In this document: positions 9,515 through 17,555 of the stretch, piece by piece
How positions within the stretch are numbered: position 1 is the stretch's first letter
Layout of the letters: each line of letters opens with the position of its first letter
Origin: CAZVYN01 sp964631125
GTDB lineage: Bacteria > Eisenbacteria > RBG-16-71-46 > CAIMUX01
NCBI GenBank assembly: GCA_964631125.1
Contig: CAZVYN010000006.1
Location: forward strand, 1 to 64,000
DNA: 64,000 nucleotides
Reading direction: 5' to 3'
Notes under the pieces: model-generated
The model's database searches: none
Told to the model about the DNA's origin: nothing
Seen by the model: only the letters and a program-made list of their open reading frames with translations
Made by a program: the position numbers and the translations under genes

Positions 9515-9533
9515 GGTCTGTCACAGACAGACC
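9515..9533. repeat. Inverted repeat between sthA and bioY
   Basis: Perfect 7-bp arms GGTCTGT and ACAGACC around the loop CACAG, two bases after the sthA stop and 27 bases before bioY. There is no T run, so it is not a classical intrinsic terminator. It could be an RNA hairpin or a protein site for bioY control; nothing here decides. Confidence 0.4.
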
Positions 9534-9560
9534 ATCCGCATTCCCGCGAAAGGCCTCTGT

Positions 9561-10124
9561 ATGCATGGAACGCTAGCCGCGAAGCCCCACCCGAGCACAA
9601 AGAGCGCTCTGTACAACTCCGCCCTCGTCATCGCAGGCTCGCTCCTCGTCGCGCTCTCCGCTCAGGTGAGCATTCCCCTCTGGTTCACCCCCGTTCCCAT
9701 CACCGGCCAGACCTTCGGCGTGCTCTTGGTCGGCGCGGTGCTCGGCTCGCGCCGCGGGGCGCTGGCGCTCTGCGCGTATCTGCTCCAAGGCGCCGCCGGC
9801 CTCCCGGTCTTCGCCGAGTTCCGCGGCGGACTGCCGGTGTTACTCGGCCCCACCGGCGGCTATCTCTTCGGCTTCGTGTTTGCGGCCGCGCTGGTCGGAT
9901 GGCTCGCAGAGAAGGGTTGGGATCATCGTTTCGTGAGCGCGTTCGCCGCGATGGCCTTGGGCAACGTCGTGGTGTTCGGTTTCGGAGTGCCTTGGTTGGC
10001 GCAGTTCGTCTCGCCGAACCAGGCGCTCGCGCTGGGACTCTGGCCGTTCCTGCCTGGCGCGCTCGTGAAGACGGTCTTGGCGGCGGCGGTTTTGCCGGCG
10101 GGACGGCGGCTGTTCGGTCGGTAG
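9561..10124 (+). CDS. bioY: Biotin transporter BioY
   Basis: A 187-aa integral membrane substrate-binding (S) component for biotin uptake, either alone or with energy-coupling-factor ATPases, none of which is in the window. Six hydrophobic segments are visible. Family motifs are FTPVPITGQTFGVLL (about residues 43-57), LGSRRGALAL, and GPTGGYLFGF (about 96-105), which contributes to the biotin pocket. The length is normal for the family. It follows sthA after a short gap holding an inverted repeat. Confidence 0.94.
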   Translation: MHGTLAAKPHPSTKSALYNSALVIAGSLLVALSAQVSIPLWFTPVPITGQTFGVLLVGAVLGSRRGALALCAYLLQGAAGLPVFAEFRGGLPVLLGPTGGYLFGFVFAAALVGWLAEKGWDHRFVSAFAAMALGNVVVFGFGVPWLAQFVSPNQALALGLWPFLPGALVKTVLAAAVLPAGRRLFGR

Positions 10125-10156
10125 CGCGGCCGCCCTGTGGCGCCGCCGGCCCTGTG

Positions 10157-10177
10157 GCGCCGCGCCAGGCGCGGCGC
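10157..10177. repeat. GC-rich hairpin between bioY and eda
   Basis: Perfect 9-bp stem GCGCCGCGC/GCGCGGCGC with loop CAG, in the 67-base gap. It is preceded by a direct repeat of CCCTGTGGCGCCGC. There is no T run after it. It could form a strong RNA hairpin just before the eda start. Confidence 0.45.
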
Positions 10178-10191
10178 ATCTGGAGTCTCCC

Positions 10192-10839
10192 ATGCACCGA
10201 CAAGACATCGCCCGCGAACTCCTCGCCCGCCGCATCAGCGCCATCATCCGCGCCGATGATGCTTCCGTCGCGCGCGAAGCGATGCGCGCCGCCGTCCGCG
10301 GGGGCTTCCGCGTCGTCGAGTTCACCCTGACGACACCCGACGCCCTCGCGCTCATCGCCGAGTTCCGTCAGTCGCCCGAGCTGCTCGTCGGCGCGGGGAC
10401 CGTACTCACGCCGGAGCAGGCCTGCGCCGCCGCCGCCGCCGGCGCGCAGTTCCTCGTCTCCCCGGTCTTCGATCCCGCGATCGTCCAGCTTGCCGGCGAG
10501 TTGCGGGTTCCCTGCCTGCCTGGAACCGCGACACCGACGGAGATGATCGCCGCACACCACGTCGGCGCGGATTTCGTGAAGCTGTTCCCTGCGCCGCATG
10601 ACATTCCGGCCTACGTGCGGCAGGTGTTGGCGCCGCTTCCGTTCTTGCGGATCTTCCCCACCGCGGGCGTCACACCCGAGAACTTCCTCTCGATTCTCGG
10701 CGCCGGCGCGGTGGGCGTCGGGTTCGTGAGTAGTCTGTTCCGCGCGGACGAACTCACTTCGCGCGACTACGCCGCGATCGAGCGGCGGGCGCGGGGAATC
10801 ACGGCGGCGGCGGACGACGCGAGCGAGAGGCTAGAATGA
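10192..10839 (+). CDS. eda: KDPG/KHG aldolase
   Basis: A 215-aa class I aldolase of the Entner-Doudoroff pathway that splits 2-keto-3-deoxy-6-phosphogluconate to pyruvate and glyceraldehyde 3-phosphate. The catalytic glutamate is E43 (VVEFTLTTP). GAGTVLT and LPGTATPTE form the phosphate and substrate site, and Schiff-base Lys130 lies in ADFVKLFPAP. The length is usual. No edd gene is nearby. Its TGA overlaps the ATG of the downstream antitoxin gene (ATGA), so the toxin-antitoxin pair reads from the same transcript. Confidence 0.93.
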   Translation: MHRQDIARELLARRISAIIRADDASVAREAMRAAVRGGFRVVEFTLTTPDALALIAEFRQSPELLVGAGTVLTPEQACAAAAAGAQFLVSPVFDPAIVQLAGELRVPCLPGTATPTEMIAAHHVGADFVKLFPAPHDIPAYVRQVLAPLPFLRIFPTAGVTPENFLSILGAGAVGVGFVSSLFRADELTSRDYAAIERRARGITAAADDASERLE

Positions 10840-11129
10840 CCCGACGCAGCAATCACTCCGGTCGGCCGTCGCACATGGGCGAGTTCGCTCGCGACTTCGG
10901 GGTGAAGCGGCTGGGGCTCTTCGGGTCCTTCGCGCGAGAGGAAGCGACGGAACGCAGCGATGTCGATCTGCTAGTGGAGTTCGTGGGCCCGACCAACTTC
11001 GACGACTACATGGACCTGAAGTTCCGACTCGAGGAGTTGCTCGGGCGCCGTGTTGATCTCGTCACGCGCAAGGCGCTCCGCGCAAGGCTTCGCCCCCACA
11101 TCGAACGGGACCTGATTGATGTTGCGTGA
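10836..11129 (+). CDS. mntA: MntA-type nucleotidyltransferase antitoxin
   Basis: A 97-aa minimal nucleotidyltransferase. The signature GSx10DxD is intact (G30-S31, D42-x-D44) and the third acidic residue lies in RRVDLVT. In described MntA/HepT systems this protein neutralises HepT by adding AMP to the tyrosine of the RX4HXY motif. The start overlaps eda by four bases; a second in-frame ATG at 10875 gives a form nearer to the usual N-terminus. The 3' end overlaps the hepT reading frame by 11 bases. The partner toxin is damaged (next entry), leaving the antitoxin apparently without its normal target. Confidence 0.88.
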   Translation: MTRRSNHSGRPSHMGEFARDFGVKRLGLFGSFAREEATERSDVDLLVEFVGPTNFDDYMDLKFRLEELLGRRVDLVTRKALRARLRPHIERDLIDVA

Positions 11130-11466
11130 TGAGCGCCTCTATCTCGAAGAGATGCTCAACGCATGCGAAAAGATTCGCAGGTACGTCGGCGGACTGGATG
11201 CCGAGGGCTTCGTGGCTGACGAGAAGACGTATGACGCGGTCATGAGGAATCTGGAAATCCTCGGGGAAGCCTCGAAGCACGTCCCAACGAGCACGCGGTC
11301 GCTGTTGACGGAAGTCGAATGGCGGAAGATCTCGGGGCTACGCGACGTCGTCGCGCACGACTGCTTCGGAATCGACGACGACCTTATCTAGGACGTCATC
11401 CAGACGCGACTTCCAACCGTTGCGGACGTGCTCCGACGCGCGCTTCAGCACCGAGACGAGCAATAG
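11119..11466 (+). pseudogene. hepT: HepT-like (DUF86) toxin, broken by an in-frame stop
   Basis: The frame from ATG 11119 encodes a normal HepT/HEPN protein up to TAG at 11389-11391 (codon 91). Reading through that stop, the same frame continues DVIQTRLPTVADVLRRALQ and ends at TAG 11464-11466, restoring the usual length of about 115 aa. Relatives usually have tryptophan at this point (IW.I/V), so TGG to TAG is the simplest change. In addition the RX4HXY motif reads R75-DVVA-H80-D-C82. The tyrosine that MntA modifies is cysteine. Two separate losses point to a decayed toxin rather than a sequencing error, although a 90-aa product is still possible. Confidence 0.82.
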
Positions 11467-11510
11467 GGATTCACTCCCCCAACCTTCACTTCCGCCTGTG
11501 AGATCATGCG

Positions 11511-11554
11511 CAACTCGCCCTCCGGCGAGTTGAACGATCACACCCGCTAGCGGG
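11511..11554. repeat. Two short palindromes downstream of hepT
   Basis: A 9-bp perfect stem CAACTCGCC/GGCGAGTTG with loop CTCC (11511-11532) is followed by the 12-bp palindrome CCCGCTAGCGGG (11543-11554). They lie between the broken hepT and palindromic repeat copy 1. The role is unknown; they may form RNA hairpins that stop transcription. Confidence 0.4.
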
Positions 11555-11599
11555 AGGGGCATCGGGGTGCACGAGTCCCATGAGATCGAGTCCGCCTCG

Positions 11600-11653
11600 C
11601 TTGTGAAAAAAGGTGCAACTGTTGCCGGCAATAGTTGCACCTTTTTTCACAAG
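11600..11653. repeat. Dispersed palindromic repeat, copy 1
   Basis: The best copy of a five-member family. Perfect 21-bp arms (11600-11620 and 11633-11653), beginning CTTGTGAAAAAAGGTGCAAC, flank a 12-base centre that itself contains the palindrome TTGCCGGCAA. The arms carry A6 and T6 runs, so either strand's transcript would have a hairpin followed by U residues. It lies between the convergent 3' ends of hepT and the BNR-propeller gene. Confidence 0.85.
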
Positions 11654-11733
11654 CCCACTCGCGAGCCGGCCAGCACACCGGATCACGGGCTACACGCGCA
11701 CCCGCCCACTCGCGCAACCGACCTCTCTCCAGA

Positions 11734-14514
11734 TCACGGCGAGACGACGACTCGCTGTGTAACCGCCCCTCCACCGGAGGACAGCCGAGCGAAGTAGACA
11801 CCGTGCGGGATCGCCCTGCCGCCATCGTCGCGCAGGTCGAAGGCGGCCTCGACTCGATCGCGCCCGCTCTCAGCGAGGTCAGACGCGGCGAGACCGGACG
11901 CCGCATCATCCCGCGTCGCGGCCAGCCGCCGCACGACCCGCCCCGAGACGTCGAGCACACTGATCTCCGCCGCCGCCCCGCGCGCGACCGACCCGGAGAA
12001 CCGAACCACTCCCGCCGCTTGCAGCGAGACCGGATTGGGGAACGGCGCGGCCAAGCTGGGACGCGCCGCGTTCAAGCCGCCCGCCGGGCCTGCGCCGCCT
12101 CCCGCACCGCCCGCGCCGTCATCCCCCACCCCCGTCGTCGCCGGCAGCTCGATCCGATACATCGACCGGCCATGCGTCGCCGCGACCAACGACCGCGTCG
12201 GCGCATGCAACGTCAGATCGAAGATCGCCGTCGGCGGCAGCGCCGGATCGAGCACATCCCACGAAGCGCCGAGATCGCGGGTGACGAAGACGCCGACGTC
12301 GGAGCCGACGTAGAGGGTCGAGGGGAGATCGGGGTCGACGATGATGGCGTTGACCGGCGCGTCGGGGAGATTGCCGTCGATGGCGGTCCAGGTCGCGCCC
12401 GCGTTGGTGGTGCGGTAGACGTGCGCGGTCGCGATGTCCTGGCGGTACCCCGAGAGCGTGACGTAGGCGACGGCTGGATCGACCGGGTCGACCATGACGC
12501 GCGTGACCCAGCGATTCGGCAGTCCCGCGGAAACGTTGATCCAGGCGCCGCCGCCGTTGGTCGAGGTCCAGACCCGCGCGTCGTCGGTGCCTACATACAA
12601 CCGCTGCGTGTTACTCGGCGCGACGACGATCGTCGTGATCGTCCCGTACGGCAACGAGCCGCCGCCCGGGCCGCCGGTCAGGTCGGAACTCACCACGCTC
12701 CAGGACGACGCGCCGTTGGTCGTGCGATAGAGCCGATACGTGCCGTAGTACATCCGGTCGGGGTTCACCGGATCGAAGACGACCGGGGTGCTCCAGTTGC
12801 GACGGTCGCTGCCGCTGATGCCGCTCGTCGCGTCCGACCATCCGAATCCGCCGTCATTGGACTTGCCGAGCCCGCCGTACTGGTACTCCGCGAAGATGAC
12901 GTTCGAGTCGCGCGGGTCGACCAACGTGTAGAACCCGTCGCCGAAATAGATGATGTCCCAGTCGTCGATGGCGCCGGTCAACGTGCGCGTCGTACTGTTG
13001 TCCTGGAGGCCGCCGTAGAGACGCTCCGGTTGCGAGGGATCGATCGTGCCGGCGTAGAACTGTGCAATTGGCAGTCCGCTGATGAAACTCCACGAGCTGC
13101 CGCCGTTCGTCGATCGGTACAGGCCGCCGTCGCAGGCGGCGAGCAGTCGCTGCGTGTTCGACGGATCGATCCAGAGATCGTGGTGGTCCACATGGACCCC
13201 CGACGTGATGAACGACCACGAGGATCCGCCGTTGGTCGATCGATAGTCATCCAATCCGACCGCAAAGACCCGGTTCGCGTCGGTGGGACTCACGCGCACG
13301 TTCCCGAAATACCAGCCGAAACCGGAATACATACCGGAGAGGGTTCCATCGCTGGTGCGCGTCCAGGTGTCGCCGCCGTTGGTCGACTTGTACAGTCCCG
13401 CGAAGTTGCCCGGATCGTCGGCATAGATGGCGTAGAGCACTTGAGGATTCGACGCCGCGATCGCGAGGCCGATCCGCCCGCGGTTGGCGGCGGGCGCCGG
13501 CAGTCCTCCCGCCAAGAGTTGCCAGGTCGTTCCGCCGTCGGTCGACCGGTGGATGCCGCTCCCGAATCCGCCCACGCGACGGTTCGACGGACGCCGGATC
13601 CGCTCCCAGGTGGCGGCATAGACGCGCTGCGGGTTGGTCGGATCAACCACGACATCGACCGCGCCGGTCGAGTCGTTGACGAAGAGCACTCGGTCCCACG
13701 ACGAGCCGGCGTTGGTCGTGCGATAGACCCCGCGCTCCGGATTCTTGGAGAAGAGCGCGCCCATCGCCGCCACATAGAGACGCGAGGGGTCGCTTGGATG
13801 CGCGGCGACGCGGCCGATGTGACGCGAGGCGGGGAGCCCGCGGAACTCCCACGTATCGCCGCCATCGGTCGAGCGATAGAGCCCGTCCCCCGCGAACGAA
13901 TCGCCGCTCGCGTTCGCCTCGCCCGTCCCGACCCAGATCGCGCCGTCGGCGCCGTGCGTCATCGCGCCGATCGAGTACGGCCCGACCTCGTCGAAGACCG
14001 GCGTCCAGTTGGCGCCCGAGTCGGTCGAGCGGAAGACGCCGCCCGCCGCCGCGCCGACGAAGATCGTGGCGCCGCCGGGCAGCGGAGCGATCGCGGTGAT
14101 CCGTCCGCCGATGTTGGTTGGACCCGCCAGCTCCCAACCGCCGCCCCCGCGCGGCCCGCCTCCATCCGCGGCCGCTGCCCCGGCCGCCGCCGCCGCCGCC
14201 GTCATCGCCCGTGCTGCCTCGACCGCTTCCCTTCGCGCGTCGGGCGCGATCTCCGTCCCCGGAAACGCTCGCTGCAGGTGGAACCAATCGTTCGGGACCA
14301 GGCCCGGGCGCTTGCCCGTCCTCGCCCACTCCGGCTTCGCACCCTCGCTGGCCGTCGCCATCGCTTCCGGCCCACTCGATTCGCGCGTCAGTAGACTGAA
14401 CAGCACGATCGGGGCCAGCAGGCTCACGAGACCGACTCCGATTTGTGGGGTCAAACGCCACGCCCGGAGACGCGAACCGAAGGAAGTCGAACGAACCGAG
14501 GGGCGGGACGCCAT
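11734..14514 (-). CDS. Secreted BNR/sortilin-like beta-propeller protein with FlgD-Ig-type tail
   Basis: A 926-aa exported protein. A membrane-spanning leader (about residues 18-40) is followed by an alanine/glycine-rich linker. More than ten repeats of the BNR/Asp-box or photosystem-stability type then recur, as STDGGDTW, STNGGSSW, TTNAGATW and similar, with GRIT/IAP strands. They build large beta-propellers of the VPS10/sortilin-like hydrolase group. The last 100 residues form a FlgD-Ig/T9SS-like module (FPNP, VLDVSGRVVR, PHGVYFARL). Catalysis is not evident. The start is fixed by AGGAG seven bases before ATG 14514. The ORF frame stays open upstream only through a run of N. Confidence 0.87.
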   Translation of the reverse strand: MASRPSVRSTSFGSRLRAWRLTPQIGVGLVSLLAPIVLFSLLTRESSGPEAMATASEGAKPEWARTGKRPGLVPNDWFHLQRAFPGTEIAPDARREAVEAARAMTAAAAAAGAAAADGGGPRGGGGWELAGPTNIGGRITAIAPLPGGATIFVGAAAGGVFRSTDSGANWTPVFDEVGPYSIGAMTHGADGAIWVGTGEANASGDSFAGDGLYRSTDGGDTWEFRGLPASRHIGRVAAHPSDPSRLYVAAMGALFSKNPERGVYRTTNAGSSWDRVLFVNDSTGAVDVVVDPTNPQRVYAATWERIRRPSNRRVGGFGSGIHRSTDGGTTWQLLAGGLPAPAANRGRIGLAIAASNPQVLYAIYADDPGNFAGLYKSTNGGDTWTRTSDGTLSGMYSGFGWYFGNVRVSPTDANRVFAVGLDDYRSTNGGSSWSFITSGVHVDHHDLWIDPSNTQRLLAACDGGLYRSTNGGSSWSFISGLPIAQFYAGTIDPSQPERLYGGLQDNSTTRTLTGAIDDWDIIYFGDGFYTLVDPRDSNVIFAEYQYGGLGKSNDGGFGWSDATSGISGSDRRNWSTPVVFDPVNPDRMYYGTYRLYRTTNGASSWSVVSSDLTGGPGGGSLPYGTITTIVVAPSNTQRLYVGTDDARVWTSTNGGGAWINVSAGLPNRWVTRVMVDPVDPAVAYVTLSGYRQDIATAHVYRTTNAGATWTAIDGNLPDAPVNAIIVDPDLPSTLYVGSDVGVFVTRDLGASWDVLDPALPPTAIFDLTLHAPTRSLVAATHGRSMYRIELPATTGVGDDGAGGAGGGAGPAGGLNAARPSLAAPFPNPVSLQAAGVVRFSGSVARGAAAEISVLDVSGRVVRRLAATRDDAASGLAASDLAESGRDRVEAAFDLRDDGGRAIPHGVYFARLSSGGGAVTQRVVVSP

Positions 14515-14585
14515 GGGAAGTCTCCTGCTGGATGTGGAAAGCGACTGCCGATCATTGTAGGCGGCGCACCCGGCGATCCGGCGCG

Positions 14586-14685
14586 NNNNNNNNNNNNNNN
14601 NNNNNNNNNNNNNNNNNNNNNNNNNNNNNNNNNNNNNNNNNNNNNNNNNNNNNNNNNNNNNNNNNNNNNNNNNNNNNNNNNNNNN
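14586..14685. other. Assembly gap (100 N)
   Basis: A fixed-length N run. The right flank starts inside a tandem repeat, which probably broke the assembly. The real gap size is unknown. Confidence 0.99.
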
Positions 14686-14725
14686 GAAGTCTGCGCGAAG
14701 TCTGCGCGAAGTCTGCGCGAAGTCG
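14686..14725. repeat. 11-bp tandem repeat at gap edge
   Basis: Three perfect copies of GAAGTCTGCGC followed by a partial fourth (GAAGTCGGGAC). The array begins exactly at the last N, so more copies may lie in the gap. Confidence 0.9.
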
Positions 14726-14822
14726 GGACTTGCTTCCGGTCGGCCCGTCGAGCGACAGTCCCGAGCCGAATCTCTATCTCGAAGCGCCGCCGGCGCCCCT
14801 GACGAAGGAGCCTGTCCCACCG

Positions 14823-15569
14823 ATGCGCAAGATCCTCGTTTTCTCCCTCGTGCTTCTCCTCCTCACTCAGAGCCTCTGGCCCGTGCTGGCCCTTGCCGCC
14901 GAGCGAGAGCAGCAGGTCCGCGTGACCGGCACGACCCTCAACATCCGCAGCGGCCCAGGCACCGACCAGAGCGTCCTGTCGGCAGTGAGCAAGGGAACGT
15001 TGCTCGTCTTCCTGCAGCAGGACGGCGACTGGATCAAGGTTCGCCTGAGCGACAACCGCGAGGGATGGGCCTCGTCCAAGTTCCTCGAGTTCGTCGAAGC
15101 GACAGAAGACCAAGACGCGCCCCCTCCGCGCCGTGAAGAGCGCGAGGAACGCGAGAATCCCCGCGAGGAGACGCGCCGTTCCCAGGTCGAGGACCGAGAC
15201 GGCGGCGGATCGGCGTTGGGCGGCATCTTCAAGTGGGGATGCTTGCTCGGCGGCGCCGCGATGGGCGGGCTGGCCTTCGCCGAACGCGGCAAGGGGAACG
15301 ACGCCTACGACGAGTACAAGGCGCTGACCCGCGCCGACGAACTCGAAGACGCCGAGGTGAAGTTCGAAGAAGCCGAGGACCACGACAGCAAGGCGCAGAC
15401 CTTCGCCCTGGTCGGCGGCGGTCTCTTCGGGTTGTTCCTGCTGCAACAGTTCGTCTTCGGCGGCGGCGACGGCGAGAGCGCGCAGCACTCCGAACCGGTC
15501 ACGCCGCCGCTCGCGCTCGACCCGCGCACCGGCGAATGGCGCGCCTCGCTCGTCCTCGCGCGCTTCTGA
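14823..15569 (+). CDS. Secreted SH3-domain protein with C-terminal membrane segments
   Basis: A 248-aa protein with an N-terminal signal (hydrophobic residues 5-25, cut near LALAA). It is followed by a bacterial SH3 (SH3_3/SH3b) domain at about residues 30-92, with LNIRSGPGTDQSVL and WASSKFLEF. A highly charged Glu/Arg linker follows (about 100-140), then two hydrophobic stretches (LGGIFKWGCLLGGAAMGG and FALVGGGLFGLFLLQQFVF) and a short tail. SH3b domains often bind cell wall or mediate protein contacts; the role here is not known. An AAGGAG site lies 12 bases before the ATG, somewhat far. Confidence 0.7.
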   Translation: MRKILVFSLVLLLLTQSLWPVLALAAEREQQVRVTGTTLNIRSGPGTDQSVLSAVSKGTLLVFLQQDGDWIKVRLSDNREGWASSKFLEFVEATEDQDAPPPRREEREERENPREETRRSQVEDRDGGGSALGGIFKWGCLLGGAAMGGLAFAERGKGNDAYDEYKALTRADELEDAEVKFEEAEDHDSKAQTFALVGGGLFGLFLLQQFVFGGGDGESAQHSEPVTPPLALDPRTGEWRASLVLARF

Positions 15570-15585
15570 TCCGGTCGTTTCGAGG

Positions 15586-16275
15586 ATGAACGTCGCCGAG
15601 CCGAGCGTCCCGGACACCGACACCGAGCGGCTGGAGCGACTCCTCGCCTACGAACGCTCGCTCTATCTGCGCGGTCTGACGCGGATCGCGGGAGTCGACG
15701 AGGCCGGCATGGGCCCGTTGGCCGGTCCCGTCGTCGCCGCCGCCGTCGTCTTGCCCATGGACCGCGGAATCATGGGCGCCGACGATTCGAAGAAACTGAC
15801 CGCCCGTCGCCGCGAGGCGCTCTCCGCGGAGATCCGAGGCGTCGCCATCGCCTGGTCGATCGGTATCGCCTCCGCGCGCGAAGTCGACCGTTGGAACATC
15901 CGCGTGGCCGGCCTCGTGGCGATGCGTCGCGCGCTCCTCGCACTCGACCCCGTCCCCGAACATGTCTTGGTCGACGCGCGCGCCGTCCCCGATCTCCCGT
16001 GGCCGCAAGAGCAGCGGATCCAAGCCGACGCCCACTGGCACGCGGTCGCCTGCGCGTCGATCCTTGCCAAGGTGCATCGCGATCGACTCATGCGACGCCT
16101 CGACGCGCGGTATCCGTCGTACGGCTTCGCGCGCCACAAGGGGTACGGCACGCCCGAGCATCTCACCGCCCTGCGCGAGCACGGGCCCTGCCCGGCGCAT
16201 CGCCGCACATTCCAATGGCGAGACTCGGCGGATGCGCAGCACGCTCTAGCGCCGAGGAAGGAATCCGAGAGATGA
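15586..16275 (+). CDS. rnhB: Ribonuclease HII, divergent at the GRG motif
   Basis: A 229-aa enzyme that nicks RNA-DNA hybrids and single embedded ribonucleotides. The catalytic Asp-Glu pair is present in GVDEAGMGPLAGPV (about residues 35-48). ADDSKKLTARRR and SILAKVHRDRLM also match the family, as does the C-terminal KGYGTPEH. Two departures are visible: the GRG motif that reads the ribonucleotide is GMG, and the usual VDGN and KGD segments read VDAR and QADA. It overlaps the thioesterase gene by four bases (ATGA). Confidence 0.87.
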   Translation: MNVAEPSVPDTDTERLERLLAYERSLYLRGLTRIAGVDEAGMGPLAGPVVAAAVVLPMDRGIMGADDSKKLTARRREALSAEIRGVAIAWSIGIASAREVDRWNIRVAGLVAMRRALLALDPVPEHVLVDARAVPDLPWPQEQRIQADAHWHAVACASILAKVHRDRLMRRLDARYPSYGFARHKGYGTPEHLTALREHGPCPAHRRTFQWRDSADAQHALAPRKESER

Positions 16276-16709
16276 GCAGCAACTTCCCAGTCTGGGCCGA
16301 CATCGAGATCCGCTTCCGCGACACCGACGCGATGAATCACGTCAACAACGCGGTCTACGCGAGCTACGCCGAAGTCGCGCGCCAGGCCTACTGGAAGCGG
16401 GTCGATCCCACCCTCGCCTACGAGCACGTCCCGTTCATTCTTGCCCGCATCGAGATCGACTTCCGCAGCCCGGCGCTCGTGGGCGAAACGCTCCGCGCCT
16501 TCATCCGCATGTCGTGGATCGGTCGCCGCTCCTTCGGAACCGACTACGAGATCCGCGAGCGCGACACCGAGCGACTCATCGTCGAGGCGAAGAGCGTGCA
16601 GGTCACCTACGACTACGAGCAGAACGCCGCCATCCCGTTCCCCGACGAGCTACGGAAGACGTTCGAGCGGATCGAGGGGCATGCGCTGCCGGGGAAGCCG
16701 GTCGGCTAA
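16272..16709 (+). CDS. Acyl-CoA thioesterase (4HBT hot-dog fold)
   Basis: A 145-aa single hot-dog protein of the YbgC/4-hydroxybenzoyl-CoA thioesterase family. The signature FRDTDAMNHVNNAVYASYAE (about residues 15-34) holds the active-site aspartate region. Length and order are normal. It hydrolyses acyl-CoA thioesters; the chain type is not evident, but aromatic acyl-CoA is conceivable with Box genes nearby. It starts within the rnhB stop codon and its end overlaps the convergent DUF2752 gene by four bases. Confidence 0.88.
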   Translation: MSSNFPVWADIEIRFRDTDAMNHVNNAVYASYAEVARQAYWKRVDPTLAYEHVPFILARIEIDFRSPALVGETLRAFIRMSWIGRRSFGTDYEIRERDTERLIVEAKSVQVTYDYEQNAAIPFPDELRKTFERIEGHALPGKPVG

Positions 16710-17095
16710 CGCGCCGCGCCCAGCCGAAGGATCAGCACAACCGCGACGAGGAACGTCAGCGGTAGCTGCGCCAGATCCGCCAACGCGACCGCCCGTCGCG
16801 CGCGCCGGAAGGCGAACGCGACCCGTGCGGCCAGTTGTGCGACGACCCATCCGAAGAGGACGAGACCGCCGGGATGCGCGAGTCGACTCTGTTCTGCCTG
16901 GGCGTCGAGCGCGTAGACCACGCTCCGCCCGAGCCCGCACGACGGGCACTCGACGCCGAACATCACCACCGAGAGGCAGAGATCCGGCGCGGCGCGGCCG
17001 CCCGGCGTCAAGAGGTGACGCCCGTCGTCGCTGACTTGGAGCGCGAATCCTACGGCGAGTGCGCTCGCGAGGATCACTCCAACTATCAGATTCAC
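16706..17095 (-). CDS. DUF2752 membrane protein
   Basis: A 129-aa protein with about three hydrophobic segments and the DUF2752 signature CPSCGLGRS near residues 50-58, which resembles a metal-binding CPxCG loop. The function of this family is unknown. The start is a GTG at 17095. It lies downstream of the TM2-like gene on the same strand, 55 bases away, so the two may be cotranscribed. Confidence 0.78.
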   Translation of the reverse strand: MNLIVGVILASALAVGFALQVSDDGRHLLTPGGRAAPDLCLSVVMFGVECPSCGLGRSVVYALDAQAEQSRLAHPGGLVLFGWVVAQLAARVAFAFRRARRAVALADLAQLPLTFLVAVVLILRLGAAR

Positions 17096-17150
17096 TCGAG
17101 CGTGAGTCGCGGCGTGACCCCAGTCGTTCAGCGTGCCCCGTCCCCTCGCC

Positions 17151-17462
17151 TCACTGCGGCTGAGAAAAGAACGTCCACTGTCCGATGGGGCGGCCGTCCT
17201 TCAGGACCTTCGCCTGCATGTAGACATCGACGACGGTCAGGAGCCAGACCGGGAAGAAGACCGTGCTCCCGATTCCGCAGGTGATGATCGCGAAGGCCAG
17301 GCTGCAGACCCAGAGCGCACTGGCCGCGAGTCCCTTCTGCCACTGGCCGAGCACGAAGTAGGCGAGTCCGCCGAGGAGGAACGCCAACACCAGCAACAAC
17401 ACCGGGTCCTTGGCGGTGCTCGGCGAGATCTGATCGGGCGGAGGCGTCAGCGAGTCGGACAT
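17151..17462 (-). CDS. Small TM2-like membrane protein
   Basis: A 103-aa protein with a proline-rich N-terminus and two or three hydrophobic segments (LLLVLAFLLGGLAYFVLGQWQ and WVCSLAFAIITCGIGSTVFF). It has a TM2-like pattern of glycine/charged turns and ends VVDVYMQAKVLKDG. A good Shine-Dalgarno site (AGAGGAG) precedes the ATG. The function is unknown. Its promoter region contains the 12-bp tandem array at 17490-17525. Confidence 0.65.
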   Translation of the reverse strand: MSDSLTPPPDQISPSTAKDPVLLLVLAFLLGGLAYFVLGQWQKGLAASALWVCSLAFAIITCGIGSTVFFPVWLLTVVDVYMQAKVLKDGRPIGQWTFFSQPQ

Positions 17463-17489
17463 TCGTTTCTCCTCTGGTTTCTCCCCGAG

Positions 17490-17525
17490 TTCCGTAGCAC
17501 GTTCCGTAGCACGTTCCGTAGCACG
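17490..17525. repeat. 12-bp tandem array (3 units)
   Basis: Three perfect copies of TTCCGTAGCACG between the AI-2E-family gene and the TM2-like gene. A short palindrome CACGT-CTTGAA-ACGTG (17522-17537) starts at its right end. Confidence 0.92.
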
Positions 17526-17555
17526 TCTTGAAACGTGTTCGATATCGGATTCACG

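Larger units (their letters stand above)
14515..14822. other. 308-base divergent intergenic region containing a scaffold gap
   Basis: Region between the BNR-propeller gene (minus) and the SH3-domain gene (plus). It holds 100 N at 14586-14685, an 11-bp tandem array directly after the gap, and presumably the promoters of both genes. I see no gene in the readable parts. Any reading frame drawn across the N run is meaningless. Confidence 0.9.

Noticed and set aside
11389..11391. Amber recoding (for example pyrrolysine) at the hepT TAG
   Set aside because: No suppressor tRNA or recoding signal is visible, TAG is used as an ordinary stop nearby (11464), and the key tyrosine is lost as well.
11635..14394. 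919-codon plus-strand frame opposite the BNR-propeller gene
   Set aside because: Low-complexity Arg/Val-rich shadow; the minus-strand gene has clear repeats, a signal and a ribosome site.
14443..15623. Reading frames crossing the first N run
   Set aside because: They depend on unknown bases; true starts lie on either side of the gap.
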